Of a stretch of 64,000 nucleotides of DNA, positions 26,839 to 36,654 are shown piece after piece. Position 1 is the stretch's first letter; each line of letters begins with the position of its first letter. A program made the position numbers and the translations under genes. This stretch comes from Lentisphaerae bacterium ADurb.Bin242. Its GTDB lineage: Bacteria > Verrucomicrobiota > Lentisphaeria > Victivallales > UBA1829. The notes under the pieces are model-generated. The model saw nothing but the letters and a program-made list of their open reading frames with translations. It did no database searches and was not told where the DNA came from. The stretch is from contig MWCA01000003.1 of the NCBI GenBank assembly GCA_002069785.1, positions 62,001 to 126,000 of the forward strand, given 5' to 3'.

Positions 26839-27486
26839 TCACTTCTCCGCGGCCGGTTTTCCGGCCGGACCGGCACTGACAACCACGGTGGCCGGTTTCA
26901 AGAGACGTTCTCCGCTTTTGTAGCCGAAACACCACTGGCGGATTACTTTTCCCGCGGGAACCGTGTCGGACGCTTCCTCGGAAACGGCCTCGTGCTGGGC
27001 CGGATCGAAGTCTTTTCCGGTGGCGTCGATCCTTTCGATTCCGAGGTCGGAAAACGCTTTGTCGAACTCCGCCTGGATCATTTTCATGCCTTCCAGCAGC
27101 GAGGCGAGATTGTTGGTGGCGCTGGTGGCGGCCACCGCCATGGAGAAATGGTCGAATACCTGGAAAAAAGGATGAAGGGTGTCCGTCATGACGTTGTAAC
27201 GGAGGGCTTCCATATCTTTGAGGGCGCGTTTGCGCTGGTTTTCCATTTCCGCGATAAGACGGATCCGCTTGTCCTCCAGTTCGGCCACGGTCTTTTCCAG
27301 AGATGCGATTTTTGCGGCCGGGTCGTTCTTCCGAGCCCCTTCCGGCTGGACTTCGGCTGTTTTGGCTTCTTCCGCTTTCGGCTCCGTGCCGGAAGCGCTT
27401 TCCGCGGTGTTCTGTTCTTTCTGCTCTGTTTCCGGAGGCGTCTGGATAGTGGGGTCCGCGTCTTTTTTGTCGGCTTTGTTCTTCAT
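26839..27486 (-). CDS. grpE: GrpE nucleotide-exchange factor
   Basis: A 215-residue GrpE, which releases ADP from DnaK. A low-complexity charged N-terminus (about 65 residues, rich in Glu, Lys, Ala and Thr) precedes the long coiled-coil helix (KIASLEKTVAELEDKRIRLIAEMENQRKRALKDME) and the beta-domain ending GKVIRQWCFGYKSGERLLKPATVVVS. The frame extends to 27525, but M14 at 27486 gives the usual start (MKNKADKKD) and has GAGAGG upstream. It has its own promoter at 27530-27557, downstream of clpB. Confidence 0.93.
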   Translation of the reverse strand: MKNKADKKDADPTIQTPPETEQKEQNTAESASGTEPKAEEAKTAEVQPEGARKNDPAAKIASLEKTVAELEDKRIRLIAEMENQRKRALKDMEALRYNVMTDTLHPFFQVFDHFSMAVAATSATNNLASLLEGMKMIQAEFDKAFSDLGIERIDATGKDFDPAQHEAVSEEASDTVPAGKVIRQWCFGYKSGERLLKPATVVVSAGPAGKPAAEK

Positions 27487-27529
27487 GATGGGAGACCTCT
27501 CTGAATGATTTCGGTAGAAACGCAAAGAT

Positions 27530-27568
27530 AATATACTCCGGAAAGCTTCTTTTTCAAGCTGTCCGGAG
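27530..27568 (-). promoter_or_regulatory. grpE promoter superimposed on a clpB-end hairpin
   Basis: On the minus strand, TTGAAA (complement of 27552-27557), 16 bp and TATATT (complement of 27530-27535) form a promoter 44 bp before grpE. The same DNA folds: CTCCGGAAAGCTT (27536-27548) against AAGCTGTCCGGAG (27556-27568) gives an 11-pair hairpin with one two-base mismatch, 9 bp after the clpB stop. Transcripts ending at the hairpin and starting at the promoter would overlap. Confidence 0.5.
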
Positions 27569-27576
27569 CCGTTGTT

Positions 27577-30192
27577 TTATTTCGCCGCATTTTCTTCGGC
27601 GGCCGCCTTGAAGGTGAGTCCGCCCTTGCCGGCGTCGATGGAGAGCCTCATGTCTTCATGAAGCTCGCCCGAGATCAGCATCCTGGAAACGGGGGTTTCG
27701 ACGATCCGGACGAGAACCCGTTTCAGCGGACGCGCCCCGTATTGCGGGTCGAACCCTTCCTGTGCGATCCATTTTTTGGCCTTTTCCGAGACGGAAAGCG
27801 TCACTTTCTGCTCGCCCAGGCGCTTTTCGAAGTCGCGCAGCTGAATGTCGAGAATGCGGATGATCTGCTCCATGCCGAGCGAATGGAAAATGAGGATTCC
27901 GTCCACCCGGTTCAGGAATTCCGGCTTGAAATAGTCGCGGAGACGCGCCATCAGGTCTTCGCGCAGACGGTCGGGGTCCCCTTGCGCCTTGATTTCATCG
28001 AGAAGCATATCGCTTCCGATGTTCGAGGTCATGATGATGATCGTGTTCTTGAAGTTCACCGTGCGTCCGTGCGAATCGGTGAGCTGCCCGTCGTCGAGGA
28101 TCTGGAGGAAGACGTTGAAGACATCGTGATGGGCTTTCTCGATCTCGTCGAACAGCACGACGGAGTACGGACGGCGCCGCACCGCTTCGGTGAGCTGTCC
28201 GCCCTCGTCGAATCCGATGTATCCCGGAGGTGCGCCGATCAGCCTCGACACGCTGTGCTTTTCCATATATTCGGACATGTCGATCCGGATGATGGCGTTC
28301 TCGTCGTCGAACAGCTCGTCGGCCAGCGCCTTGGCGAGTTCGGTCTTCCCCACGCCGGTCGGCCCGAGGAAGATGAACGAAGCCGTCGGGCGGCGCTGAT
28401 CCTTGAGCCCGGCGCGCGCCCGCAGAACCGCGTCCGAAACGGCTTCCACCGCTTCGTCCTGCCCGACCACGCGTTCGTGGAGCTTTTCGGAGAGATGGAG
28501 CAGTTTTTCGCGTTCCGTACGGACCAGTTTGCTGACCGGGATGCGGGTCCAGCGGCTGACGATCTCGGCGATGTCCTCCTCGTCCACGTCCTCCTTGAGA
28601 AGGGCGTTTTCGCCGTCCTCGGACTCCTTGAGTTTCTTCTCGGCTTCGACGAGCTGTCTTTCGATGCCGGGGATGCTGCCGTGGCGGAGCTCGGCGGCCC
28701 GTTCAAGGTCATAGTCTCGCTCGGCCTTGGCCAGATTGGCCTTGGCGATCTCCAGGCTTTCGCGCAGGATGCGGATCTGGGCGATCGAATGCTTTTCGGC
28801 CTCCCATTTCGCCCGCAGGGACTTGGCTTTCTCCTTGTGGTCGGCCAGGTCTGCGGCAATGGCCTTCATGCGGTCTTTGCTGGCGGCGTCCTTCTCTTTT
28901 TTGAGCGCGGCCAGTTCGATTTCGAGCCGCATGGCGTACCGTTCCAGCTCGTCGATCTCGGACGGGCAGGAGTCGATCTCCGTACGGAGCTTTGCGGCGG
29001 CCTCGTCGACCAGGTCGATCGCCTTGTCCGGCAGGAAGCGTTCGGTGATGTATTTGCTCGAAAGCGTGGCGGCGGCCACCAGCGCGCCGTCCCGGATTTT
29101 CACGCCGTGATGGAGTTCATAGCGTTCTTTGAGTCCGCGCAGAATGGAAATGGTGTCTTCCAGGCTGGGCTCCGCCACGAGAATCGATTGGAAACGGCGT
29201 TCCAGGGCAGCGTCCTTTTCGATATATTTCCGGTATTCATCGAGCGTAGTGGCGCCGATGCAATGAAGCTCTCCGCGGGCCAGCATGGGCTTGAGGAGGT
29301 TTCCGGCGTCCATGGAACCCTCGGCGGCCCCGGCTCCAACCACGGTATGGAGTTCGTCGATGAACAGGATGATGTCGCCGCTCGCGCTGACGACCTCCTT
29401 GAGGACGGCTTTCAGGCGCTCTTCGAATTCGCCGCGGTACTTCGCACCGGCGATCAGGGCGCCCATGTCGAGCGCGACCACGCGCTTGTTCTTCAGGTTT
29501 TCGGGAACGTCTCCGCGGACAATGCGGATGGCGAGGCCTTCCACGATTGCGGTCTTGCCCACGCCCGGTTCTCCGATCAGGACCGGATTGTTTTTCGTGC
29601 GCCGGGAAAGGATCTGGATCGTCCGGCGGATCTCGTCGTCGCGCCCGATCACGGGATCGAGCTTGTCTTTGCGCGCGGCTTCGGTCAGGTCGCGCCCGTA
29701 TTTTTCCAGCGCTTCGAACGACGCTTCCGGGTTTTCATTGGTCACGCGCTGGTTTCCGCGGACCTCCTTGAGCGCCATCAGAATCTTGTCCCGGGTGCAT
29801 CCGAGCGCTTCCAGAAGGGCGGCGCATTTCGGGTCGCCGGACGCCAGGGCGAGGAACAGATGCTCCACACTGATGTATTCGTCCTTCATCTCGGCGGCTT
29901 TGTTTTTCGCGGCCACCAGAATCTGGCTGAAGTCGCGGGAAGAATAAGGCTGCTGGGCGCCCGGGCCGCTGACGGAGGGAATGGACGACAATTCCTTTTC
30001 GACGGCGTTTTCGACCTTCGCGGTATCGATGTTCATCTTTTTCAGCAGGGACGGGATCAGGCCGTTCTCCTGGTGCACAAGGGCATGGAGAAGGTGAATC
30101 GGGCGTATTTCCTGGTGCCCGTATTCCAAGGCCGTTTCCTGTGCCTTGAGCATGGCTTCGCGGGATTTCTGAGTCAGGTTTTCCATGTTCAT
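27577..30192 (-). CDS. clpB: ClpB disaggregase
   Basis: An 871-residue AAA+ disaggregase that works with DnaK, DnaJ and GrpE to pull proteins out of aggregates. In order it has the Clp N-terminal repeat domain (1-145), the first AAA module with Walker A GEPGVGKT (near 205) and [20 protein letters not shown], the coiled-coil middle domain (about 400-525), the second AAA module with GPTGVGKT and [11 protein letters not shown], and a C-terminal small domain. Length is normal. ATG 30192 follows AAGGAG by 8 nt. A promoter lies at 30217-30245; no CIRCE inverted repeat was seen. Confidence 0.97.
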   Translation of the reverse strand: MNMENLTQKSREAMLKAQETALEYGHQEIRPIHLLHALVHQENGLIPSLLKKMNIDTAKVENAVEKELSSIPSVSGPGAQQPYSSRDFSQILVAAKNKAAEMKDEYISVEHLFLALASGDPKCAALLEALGCTRDKILMALKEVRGNQRVTNENPEASFEALEKYGRDLTEAARKDKLDPVIGRDDEIRRTIQILSRRTKNNPVLIGEPGVGKTAIVEGLAIRIVRGDVPENLKNKRVVALDMGALIAGAKYRGEFEERLKAVLKEVVSASGDIILFIDELHTVVGAGAAEGSMDAGNLLKPMLARGELHCIGATTLDEYRKYIEKDAALERRFQSILVAEPSLEDTISILRGLKERYELHHGVKIRDGALVAAATLSSKYITERFLPDKAIDLVDEAAAKLRTEIDSCPSEIDELERYAMRLEIELAALKKEKDAASKDRMKAIAADLADHKEKAKSLRAKWEAEKHSIAQIRILRESLEIAKANLAKAERDYDLERAAELRHGSIPGIERQLVEAEKKLKESEDGENALLKEDVDEEDIAEIVSRWTRIPVSKLVRTEREKLLHLSEKLHERVVGQDEAVEAVSDAVLRARAGLKDQRRPTASFIFLGPTGVGKTELAKALADELFDDENAIIRIDMSEYMEKHSVSRLIGAPPGYIGFDEGGQLTEAVRRRPYSVVLFDEIEKAHHDVFNVFLQILDDGQLTDSHGRTVNFKNTIIIMTSNIGSDMLLDEIKAQGDPDRLREDLMARLRDYFKPEFLNRVDGILIFHSLGMEQIIRILDIQLRDFEKRLGEQKVTLSVSEKAKKWIAQEGFDPQYGARPLKRVLVRIVETPVSRMLISGELHEDMRLSIDAGKGGLTFKAAAEENAAK

Positions 30193-30216
30193 CGTTCGGG
30201 TCTCCTTCTGTTCATT

Positions 30217-30245
30217 AAGATACGATGTAATATTTCAAAATTCAA
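30217..30245 (-). promoter_or_regulatory. clpB promoter
   Basis: On the minus strand, TTGAAT (complement of 30240-30245), a 17-bp spacer and TATCTT (complement of 30217-30222), 25 bp before the clpB start. The -35 sits in GCTTGAA, also acceptable to a heat-shock sigma factor, but the -10 is not of the CCCCAT type. No CIRCE element is present. Confidence 0.45.
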
Positions 30246-30349
30246 GCACTTTCTGTGCCAGCGGGTATTTTGAACGGGAAGACCGCAATACGGATGTGAC
30301 ATTTTGACCCGATTTTTCAATTTTTCCGACAGGGAGACATGGAGCTTCT

Positions 30350-30378
30350 TTGCATTTTGATGGGAATGGATGTATTTT
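30350..30378 (+). promoter_or_regulatory. Possible promoter of the antiporter gene
   Basis: TTGCAT (30350-30355), 17 bp and TATTTT (30373-30378), placing the transcript start about 33 bp before ATG 30418. The hexamers are moderate matches. Confidence 0.35.
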
Positions 30379-30417
30379 AACAGATTTTACTTCATCTCGG
30401 ACGAAAGAAAGGATTTC

Positions 30418-31443
30418 ATGGAATTTCATTGCGAGAATCTGTGGCTGAACATTCTCATTTTCATTGCGGGCTCCTGGGTGCTGATCAAGGGGAGCGGAGT
30501 CTTCATTGATTCCGCCGCCTCGCTGGCCCGGCTGTGGCATGTCTCCGAACTGGTGATCGGGCTGACGCTGGTGAGTATCGGCACTTCCCTGCCCGAATTC
30601 GCGACCAGTCTTTACGCGGCTTTCCACGACCAGAGCGACTTCATCATCGGAAATATCGTCGGCAGCATTACGACCAATATCACGCTGGTCCTCGGGGCGG
30701 GCGTGGTGGGGGCCGGCAAACTGGTGTTTTCCCGGAAACTGTATTCGCGCGATACGGTCCTGATGCTGGGAATTTTCCTGCTGACGTGTCTGATGTTCTG
30801 GCTGATCCGCGTCCCCGGGAAAGACGGCGGAAGCGTGCCCGGAATCAACTTCTGGGGCGGAATGCTTCTTCTGATCCTCGGGGGAGCCTATATGGGACTG
30901 CTGGTCAGGACCGAAAAGGAAACGGCCGCGGAAGCCGCCAGACGGGAGAAGGAAGCCGAGGGAATCTGCAAGAAACCTTTCACCTGTTTCTTATGGCTGA
31001 TTTTCAGCCTGGCGATGGTGACGGGCGGCTCCAAGGCGATGGTCGACACCGTCATCTGGGGAGCCGAACAGCTCCGGATCGACCCCATGGTGATTTCCGC
31101 CACGATCGTGGCTTTCGGGACCTCCGTTCCGGAACTGGCCGTGACGCTGGCCGGCGTGCTGAAGAAACGGCACGACATCGCCATCGGCAACATCGTAGGC
31201 AGCTGCAGCTTCAACATTTTCCTGGTTTTCGGCGTCTGTGCGCTGGTCTGTCCGCTCGGAATCAACAGCCTCACCGGAATCATCAATGTGTTTGCCGTGC
31301 TTTTCATCGGACTTCTCCTGTACGGCTTCATGTCCATCCGCAAAAATGAACTGAAACGTTGGCAGGGGGTGGTTTTCATCTTTGTTTATCTGGTTTTTCT
31401 GGGGTATAATTTTCGGGAAATGTTATCCCGGATTTTCAGTTGA
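30418..31443 (+). CDS. Calcium/sodium antiporter, CaCA family
   Basis: A 341-residue inner-membrane cation exchanger of the YrbG/CaCA type. Both signature alpha-repeats are visible: VSIGTSLPEFATSLYAAFH with IIGNIVGSITTNI in the first half, and IVAFGTSVPELAVTLAGVL with AIGNIVGSCSFNI in the second. The repeats have opposite topology, and their acidic residues bind the cation. About ten hydrophobic helices are split by a charged loop near residues 165-180. The frame opens at 30370, but ATG 30418 has AAAGGA 5 nt upstream. It is divergent to clpB. Its stop codon overlaps the -35 of the metK promoter. Confidence 0.9.
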   Translation: MEFHCENLWLNILIFIAGSWVLIKGSGVFIDSAASLARLWHVSELVIGLTLVSIGTSLPEFATSLYAAFHDQSDFIIGNIVGSITTNITLVLGAGVVGAGKLVFSRKLYSRDTVLMLGIFLLTCLMFWLIRVPGKDGGSVPGINFWGGMLLLILGGAYMGLLVRTEKETAAEAARREKEAEGICKKPFTCFLWLIFSLAMVTGGSKAMVDTVIWGAEQLRIDPMVISATIVAFGTSVPELAVTLAGVLKKRHDIAIGNIVGSCSFNIFLVFGVCALVCPLGINSLTGIINVFAVLFIGLLLYGFMSIRKNELKRWQGVVFIFVYLVFLGYNFREMLSRIFS

Positions 31444-31467
31444 AAAAGCCTGAAAACAGGTTATATT
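31440..31467 (+). promoter_or_regulatory. Promoter of metK-adenosine kinase-ahcY
   Basis: TTGAAA (31440-31445), a 16-bp spacer and TATATT (31462-31467). The -35 overlaps the antiporter stop codon. The spacer contains the small inverted repeat CCTG-AAAA-CAGG. The leader to metK is about 45 nt. Confidence 0.6.
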
Positions 31468-31472
31468 ACGCA

Positions 31473-31501
31473 TTCAGGCAAATTCTTTGGAAGCCAATGA
31501 A
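31473..31501 (+). other. Short hairpin in the metK leader
   Basis: TTCAGGC (31473-31479) pairs with GCC (31493-31495) and TGAA (31498-31501), leaving an AA bulge and a 13-nt loop. It lies at the very start of the predicted transcript, 17 nt before the metK ATG. I do not recognise it as a known SAM or SAH riboswitch. Confidence 0.3.
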
Positions 31502-31518
31502 CATAAAGGAAAATAACG

Positions 31519-32865
31519 ATGAGCAAGATTCACGCGGAACACATTTTCACTTCCGAATCGGTTTCGGAAGGACATCCCGACAAAGTTTGCGACCAGATTT
31601 CGGATGCGATCCTCGATGCCTGCCTTGCGCAGGATCCGGACAGCCGCGTCGCCTGTGAAACTCTTGCCACCACCGACCTGATCGTCATTTCCGGAGAAAT
31701 CACCACCAAGGCCCAGGTGAACTGGGAACAGGTTGCCCGCAAGGTGGCGGCCGACATCGGATACACCGCCCGCGACATCGGATTTTCGGCCTCCGACTGC
31801 AAGGTGTTCCTCAGCATTCATGCCCAGTCGCCGGATATCTCCCAGGGCGTTTCCGAAGGAGAGGGCCTTCATAAGGAACAGGGCGCCGGGGATCAGGGGA
31901 TGATGTTCGGCTATGCCAGCAACGAGACCAGGGAGCTCATGCCCGCCACGATCCTCTATGCGCACAAAATCGTGCAGGAACTGGCGAGTCTCCGCAAGAC
32001 CCGGCCGGAGAAATATTCCTTCCTCCGCCCGGACTCCAAGAGCCAGGTTTCCATTCTCTACAGGCACGGCAAGCCGGTCCGGGTCACCACCGTCGTCGTT
32101 TCCCATCAGCATACGCCCGATATGAAGTCCGCCGTGCTGGAGAAACTGGTCCGGGAGGTCGTGAAGAAGGTCATTCCCGCAAAACTCCTCGACGACAAGA
32201 TTGTTTACCACATCAATCCGACCGGCCGTTTCGTGGTCGGCGGGCCCAACGGCGACACCGGCCTGACCGGCCGCAAAATCATTGTCGACACCTACGGCGG
32301 CGTCGGCTCCCACGGCGGCGGCGCATTTTCCGGCAAGGACCCGTCCAAGGTGGATCGTTCCGCCGCATACATGGGCCGCTACATCGCCAAGAACATCGTC
32401 GCGGCCGGCCTCGCCGACAAGTGCGAAATCCAGCTGGCCTACGCGATCGGCATCGCCCACCCCCTTTCCATCAACGTCGATACCTACAACACCGGCGTGT
32501 TCGATGACGACGCCACCCTTGAAAAAGTCGTGCGCGCCGTGTTCGACATGACCCCGAGGGGGATCATAAAGACCCTCGGCCTCAAGAATCCGAAGGGCTG
32601 GTCTTACCGCGAGACCGCCGCATACGGCCATTTCGGCCGGAATGTCTTCCCGTGGGAGAAGACGGACAAAATCGACGCCATTCTCAAAGAAGCGCACAAA
32701 TACTGCGACTGCGAATGCGGCGGCGGAGACGATGCTTGCAAAAGCAAGTGCGAGGAAAAACTCGACAAGGCTCCGGTAAAAGCCGCCAAAAAGGTTTCCA
32801 GGGCTCTTTCTTCTCCGCAGGAAGATGTTCCCGAAGCGAAGAAAAAAACAGCCGGAAAAAAATAA
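31519..32865 (+). CDS. metK: S-adenosylmethionine synthetase with a cysteine/lysine-rich C-terminal tail
   Basis: MetK makes S-adenosylmethionine from methionine and ATP. Family signatures are clear: [21 protein letters not shown] (residues 15-35), [12 protein letters not shown] and [20 protein letters not shown]. The enzyme is 448 residues, about 60 longer than usual. From residue 395 there is an added tail with a cysteine cluster ([16 protein letters not shown]) followed by a Lys/Ala-rich stretch. The tail may bind metal or simply be a charged extension; I know no function for it. The SD is AAAGGAAA. It starts an operon with adenosine kinase (15 bp gap) and ahcY, a complete methyl-cycle disposal unit. 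Confidence 0.96.
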   Translation: MSKIHAEHIFTSESVSEGHPDKVCDQISDAILDACLAQDPDSRVACETLATTDLIVISGEITTKAQVNWEQVARKVAADIGYTARDIGFSASDCKVFLSIHAQSPDISQGVSEGEGLHKEQGAGDQGMMFGYASNETRELMPATILYAHKIVQELASLRKTRPEKYSFLRPDSKSQVSILYRHGKPVRVTTVVVSHQHTPDMKSAVLEKLVREVVKKVIPAKLLDDKIVYHINPTGRFVVGGPNGDTGLTGRKIIVDTYGGVGSHGGGAFSGKDPSKVDRSAAYMGRYIAKNIVAAGLADKCEIQLAYAIGIAHPLSINVDTYNTGVFDDDATLEKVVRAVFDMTPRGIIKTLGLKNPKGWSYRETAAYGHFGRNVFPWEKTDKIDAILKEAHKYCDCECGGGDDACKSKCEEKLDKAPVKAAKKVSRALSSPQEDVPEAKKKTAGKK

Positions 32866-32880
32866 CGGAGCGATCGCCCG

Positions 32881-33894
32881 ATGTCTTTGAAAAAATCCAG
32901 AATCCTCGGTTTCGGAAGCCCGATCCTCGACTTGCTGCTGCGGGTCGATGACGCTTTTCTCGCCCGGAATGTCGAAGGCGAGAAAGGCGGCATGCGGATG
33001 CTGGACGCGTTCTCCCAGCGCAGGCTCATTTCTGCGGTCAGCGAGGTGAATGTCAGAAAAGCCATCGGCGGGTCCGCGTTCAACACCATCTCGGCCCTGA
33101 CTTCGCTCGGATTCAGCACCGCGTTCCTGGGAAAGCTCGGAAACGATGCCGACGGAACGTACTTCCGAGAAACTTATGCGAAAATGGGCGGGGATGCCTC
33201 CCGTTTCCGGATCAGCCCGACCGAGCCGACGGCCACCTGTCTGAGCATGGTCACGCCGGATTCCGAACGCACCATGCGCACCAATCTCGGCGCTTCCGCC
33301 ACGCTCTCCCCGGAGGACATTTCCGACGCGGATTTCAAAGGCATCACTCATTTTCATGCGGAAGGGTACATGTGCTTTCTGATGAAGACCCTGAAGAAAG
33401 CCCTGAAACTGGCCAAAAAACATCATTGCACCGTCAGTTTCGACCTCGCTTCCTTTGAAGTCGTGCGGCTCTTCCGGGCCGATCTCGAGGAAATCTTTTC
33501 CGCCGGCTGCGTGGACATCGTTTTCGCCAACGAGGACGAAGCCCGCGAATTGTGCGGTCCGGAATCTTTTTCTCCCGACCGCGCGGCGGAGAAGCTGGCC
33601 CCCTTCTGCACGGTCGTGGCGGTCAAACTCGGCAAAAACGGTGCGTTTGTTACGGACAGAACCGTCTCCTGCCGCATCGCTCCGAAGTCGGTTCAGGCGG
33701 TCGACACCACCGGTGCGGGCGATCTCTGGCAGGCCGGGTTTCTCTTCGGTTATCTTTCCGGACACGGGATCGAAAAGGCCGGAAAAATGGGTTCCCTTCT
33801 CGGGGCGGAAATCGTTCAGGTTTTCGGGGCGGAAATCCCTTCCGGACGCTGGCGCGGCATTCTTTCCGAATTCAACAACATAAAGGAACAATAA
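32881..33894 (+). CDS. PfkB-family sugar/nucleoside kinase, probable adenosine kinase
   Basis: A 337-residue ribokinase-fold (PfkB) enzyme. It has the N-terminal [15 protein letters not shown] strand, the Gly-rich [12 protein letters not shown] loop (near 60), GKLGNDADG and the C-terminal signature [14 protein letters not shown] with catalytic Asp281. Its position between metK and ahcY, 2 bp before ahcY, points to adenosine as substrate. It would convert adenosine released from S-adenosylhomocysteine into AMP and pull the hydrolase reaction forward. The substrate rests on context and overall likeness; other PfkB sugars are not excluded. Confidence 0.82.
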   Translation: MSLKKSRILGFGSPILDLLLRVDDAFLARNVEGEKGGMRMLDAFSQRRLISAVSEVNVRKAIGGSAFNTISALTSLGFSTAFLGKLGNDADGTYFRETYAKMGGDASRFRISPTEPTATCLSMVTPDSERTMRTNLGASATLSPEDISDADFKGITHFHAEGYMCFLMKTLKKALKLAKKHHCTVSFDLASFEVVRLFRADLEEIFSAGCVDIVFANEDEARELCGPESFSPDRAAEKLAPFCTVVAVKLGKNGAFVTDRTVSCRIAPKSVQAVDTTGAGDLWQAGFLFGYLSGHGIEKAGKMGSLLGAEIVQVFGAEIPSGRWRGILSEFNNIKEQ

Positions 33895-33896
33895 TC

Positions 33897-35324
33897 ATGG
33901 CAAAGGGTAAAAATAAAATTTCCGATTTCAAGGTCAAGGACCTGACTCTCGCGGATTTCGGGCGCAAGGAACTGGGCATCGCCGAAAAGGAAATGCCCGG
34001 TCTGATGGCCGCCCGTGAAAAATACGGCAAAAAGAAGCCCCTCAAGGGTGTCAAAATCATGGGCAGCCTCCATATGACCATCCAGACGGGCATCCTGATC
34101 GAAACGCTTGCCGAACTCGGTGCGGACGTCCGCTGGGCTTCCTGCAACATCTTCTCCACGCAGGACCATGCCGCCGCGGCCGTCGCCAAAGCCGGAATTC
34201 CCGTTTTCGCATGGAAGGGCGAGACCCTGGAGGAATACTGGGATTGCACGTACCGCGCCATGACCTGGCCCGACGGTTCCGGCCCCGACCAGATCGTCGA
34301 TGACGGCGGAGACGCCACGCTGCTGGTCCACTGGGGCGTGAAGGCGGAAAAAGACCCGAAATTCCTGAACCGCAAGCCCGGCAGCGAAGAGGAAGCGGTC
34401 ATTTTGAAGCTGCTCAAGAGGGTCCTCCGGGACAACCCCGGACACTGGACCGGAGTTGCTTCCCGGCTGCGCGGCGTTTCGGAGGAGACCACCACGGGAG
34501 TTCACCGCCTGCTCCAGCTTGAGGAAAAAGGCGAGCTCCTGTTCCCCGCCGTCAACGTCAACGACTCCGTCACCAAGTCCAAATTCGACAATATCTACGG
34601 CTGCCGCCACTCGCTGACCGACGGAATCAAGCGCGCCCTCGACGTGATGCTTTCCGGCAAGGTGGCGTGCGTCTGCGGCTACGGCGATGTCGGCAAGGGC
34701 TGCGCCGAAGCGCTCAAAAATGAGCGGGCCCGGGTGCTGGTCACGGAAATCGATCCCATTTGCGCCCTCCAGGCATGCATGGCCGGCTTTCAGGTCGTCA
34801 CGGTCGAGGAAGCGCTCGACGTTGCCGACATCTTCGTGACGGCCACCGGCAACTGCGACATCATCACCGCCGCCCACATGGCGAAAATGAAGGACCAGGC
34901 CATCGTCTGCAACATCGGTCACTTCGACAACGAGATCAAGGTCTCCGAACTGAAAGACGTCAAGGGAATCAAGGTCACGCAAATCAAGGGCAGCGAATGC
35001 CCCGTCCAGAAATTCACCTTCAAGGACGGTCACAGCATTTACCTCCTTGCCGAAGGCCGGCTGGTCAATCTCGGCTGCGCCACGGGACATCCCAGTTTTG
35101 TCATGAGCTGTTCCTTTACCAACCAGATTCTTGCCCAGGTCAAGATTGCAACGGAAAGACTGAAGACCGCCGTATACACCCTTCCCAAAAAACTGGACGA
35201 AGAGGTTGCACGGCTTCATCTCGGCAAGCTGGATGCCCATCTGACCAAGCTCACGAAGGAACAGGCGGATTATATCAATGTCCCGGTGGATGGCCCCTAC
35301 AAGGCGTCGCATTACCGGTATTGA
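33897..35324 (+). CDS. ahcY: Adenosylhomocysteinase
   Basis: A 475-residue NAD-dependent S-adenosylhomocysteine hydrolase that yields adenosine and homocysteine. Signatures are [39 protein letters not shown], the [14 protein letters not shown] and [13 protein letters not shown] segments, the NAD-binding [13 protein letters not shown], and the C-terminal [25 protein letters not shown] end, which reaches the neighbouring subunit. The long frame extends into the kinase gene, but ATG 33897 has AAAGGAACA just upstream and matches the family. The last two genes are effectively contiguous. Confidence 0.97.
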   Translation: MAKGKNKISDFKVKDLTLADFGRKELGIAEKEMPGLMAAREKYGKKKPLKGVKIMGSLHMTIQTGILIETLAELGADVRWASCNIFSTQDHAAAAVAKAGIPVFAWKGETLEEYWDCTYRAMTWPDGSGPDQIVDDGGDATLLVHWGVKAEKDPKFLNRKPGSEEEAVILKLLKRVLRDNPGHWTGVASRLRGVSEETTTGVHRLLQLEEKGELLFPAVNVNDSVTKSKFDNIYGCRHSLTDGIKRALDVMLSGKVACVCGYGDVGKGCAEALKNERARVLVTEIDPICALQACMAGFQVVTVEEALDVADIFVTATGNCDIITAAHMAKMKDQAIVCNIGHFDNEIKVSELKDVKGIKVTQIKGSECPVQKFTFKDGHSIYLLAEGRLVNLGCATGHPSFVMSCSFTNQILAQVKIATERLKTAVYTLPKKLDEEVARLHLGKLDAHLTKLTKEQADYINVPVDGPYKASHYRY

Positions 35325-35350
35325 TTTTCCTTTTTCCTGACGGGATGGCG

Positions 35351-35382
35351 GCCGGCGCGTCTCTGGAGAGCCGCGCACCGGC
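35351..35382 (+). terminator. Probable terminator after ahcY
   Basis: GCCGGCGCG (35351-35359) pairs with CGCG and CCGGC (35372-35382) with a two-base CA bulge; the loop can add a CTC/GAG pair. ATCCGCTTTT follows. The short T-run makes it a moderate candidate. Confidence 0.45.
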
Positions 35383-35409
35383 ATCCGCTTTTATGGAGAG
35401 GAGCATAGC

Positions 35410-36039
35410 ATGGCGCCAATGACACAGAATCGTTCCCGCGGGAATCTTTCCCGGGTCGGGAAACCGGGAGAAAAAAACTCCCGCAAAAAGATCCGGATTA
35501 TATTGGTGGTAATCTTTGCCGTCCTCGCGGGAGCCTTCCTGATTTACTGGTTTGCGGTCCCTTCCAAGGGAGACATTCTGGCGGCCGGATATACGGGGAC
35601 TCCGGAGCAGGACCGGACCATTCAGGAAAAACTGACGGGTTCTTTTGCCTTGGAGAAAGGCATGATCGGGCGTCTTGCCGCATGGAACGAACTGCGGCCG
35701 GTGCTTGCTAAAATGCCCGCACGGAAACGGGAGACCATTCTGGTGAACAGCGTTCTGGAATTCACGGAAAAAACGCTTCAGGACCTGGGAACCCTCGCTC
35801 CCGAAAAGAAAAAAGAGAGAATCGAACTGATTTGCAAAGATGCGGAAAATACCTACGCCTTTTACCGCAGGATGTCCGTCTCCAAGCAGCAGAAAATCAA
35901 GGAAATCATGCGCAGTCCCGAGGGGCAGGGCATGGTCAAACGGGTCAACACCGCCCTGATGACCACCCTGTCGCCGGAAGACCGGACCGCGATCGGCCCC
36001 GCCGTGCAAACCTGGCATAAGATGTTGACTGAAAGATGA
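35410..36039 (+). CDS. Membrane-anchored protein of unknown function (209 aa)
   Basis: Not recognised. A basic cytoplasmic N-terminus of about 30 residues (SRKKIR at its end) precedes a single hydrophobic helix (IILVVIFAVLAGAFLIYWFAV, residues 29-49). The remaining 155 residues are helical and charged, without cysteine pairs or catalytic motifs, and would lie outside the inner membrane. GAGGAG stands 8 nt ahead of ATG 35410. Its stop TGA (36037-36039) lies 26 bp before the preferred start of the pseudopilin gene, so the two are probably co-transcribed. An accessory role for that pilin is possible but unproven. Confidence 0.7.
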   Translation: MAPMTQNRSRGNLSRVGKPGEKNSRKKIRIILVVIFAVLAGAFLIYWFAVPSKGDILAAGYTGTPEQDRTIQEKLTGSFALEKGMIGRLAAWNELRPVLAKMPARKRETILVNSVLEFTEKTLQDLGTLAPEKKKERIELICKDAENTYAFYRRMSVSKQQKIKEIMRSPEGQGMVKRVNTALMTTLSPEDRTAIGPAVQTWHKMLTER

Positions 36040-36065
36040 TTTACACAGAAAGGAAAAACCCTCCC

Positions 36066-36581
36066 ATGAAAAAGAATTCCTTCTCGCTCCTGGAACTGCT
36101 GGTGGTGATCGGCGTCATCATCCTTCTTGCCGGACTGGCTTTTCCCGTCTTTCAGCACGTACAGTCCAAATCCCGCCAGACCTTCTGCGCGAACAACTTG
36201 CGTCAGCTCGGACTGGGACTTCAGATGTATGCCCAGGAAGGTTCCCGTTTCCGTCTGCCGACCTGTGCCGGTGCCCTGGACCGGAGTGCGGGGCCGGAAT
36301 CCATGACGGTGCTTCTCCCCTACGTCAACCATTCCAGAACCGTTTTCCGCTGTCCCGCCGACACCAAATATTTCGTTCAGGAAGGCTCCAGCTATGACTG
36401 GAACACGATGGTGAACGGAAAGGAAATCGATGAAAAGGAATTGATCATGAAGGACTTGAAACTGGTCCTGCCGATCATGTTCGACACGGATAACTTCCAC
36501 GGACCCGCCGGAAAAATCACCTCCAAAAATTATCTCTATCTGCCGGCTCATGTCAAGACGGAATTGGTCTATTCCAACTGA
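36066..36581 (+). CDS. Type II/IV pseudopilin
   Basis: A 171-residue pseudopilin: leader MKKNS, cleavage before FSLLELLVVIGVIILLAGLAF with Glu at +5, then HVQSKSRQTFCANNLRQLGLGLQMYAQ and FRCPADTKYF. It shares the CP motif with the cassette pilins but lacks the late DGHV motif and has no large secreted enzyme after it. It may therefore be a structural pseudopilin and not a cassette member. An ATG at 36036 overlapping the upstream stop would give a 10-residue longer leader; ATG 36066 is preferred for the short leader and the AAAGGAA upstream. A hairpin terminator follows. Confidence 0.85.
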   Translation: MKKNSFSLLELLVVIGVIILLAGLAFPVFQHVQSKSRQTFCANNLRQLGLGLQMYAQEGSRFRLPTCAGALDRSAGPESMTVLLPYVNHSRTVFRCPADTKYFVQEGSSYDWNTMVNGKEIDEKELIMKDLKLVLPIMFDTDNFHGPAGKITSKNYLYLPAHVKTELVYSN

Positions 36582-36616
36582 CGGAAAGAAAATATCTGAG
36601 GATAAGATATTTATGG

Positions 36617-36654
36617 AAATGACGGATTCCTGACGCTTGAAAATCCGTCATTTT
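36617..36654 (+). terminator. Terminator after the pseudopilin, overlapping the ribF promoter
   Basis: AAATGACGGATT (36617-36628) and AATCCGTCATTT (36642-36653) form a perfect 12-bp stem with a 13-nt loop and a TTTT tail. The 3' arm overlaps the -35 and spacer of the following promoter. Confidence 0.65.

Noticed and set aside
30193..30260. CIRCE element before clpB
   Set aside because: No TTAGCACTC-N9-GAGTGCTAA-like inverted repeat is present; a GCACT string there has no partner arm.
27658..30273. 871-codon open frame on the plus strand opposite clpB
   Set aside because: It is the antisense shadow of clpB in G+C-rich DNA, has no family resemblance, and clpB matches its family from end to end.
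31468..31518. Known SAM riboswitch before metK
   Set aside because: The leader is only about 50 nt and shows no recognisable SAM-I, SAM-II or SMK core; only a simple hairpin is supported.
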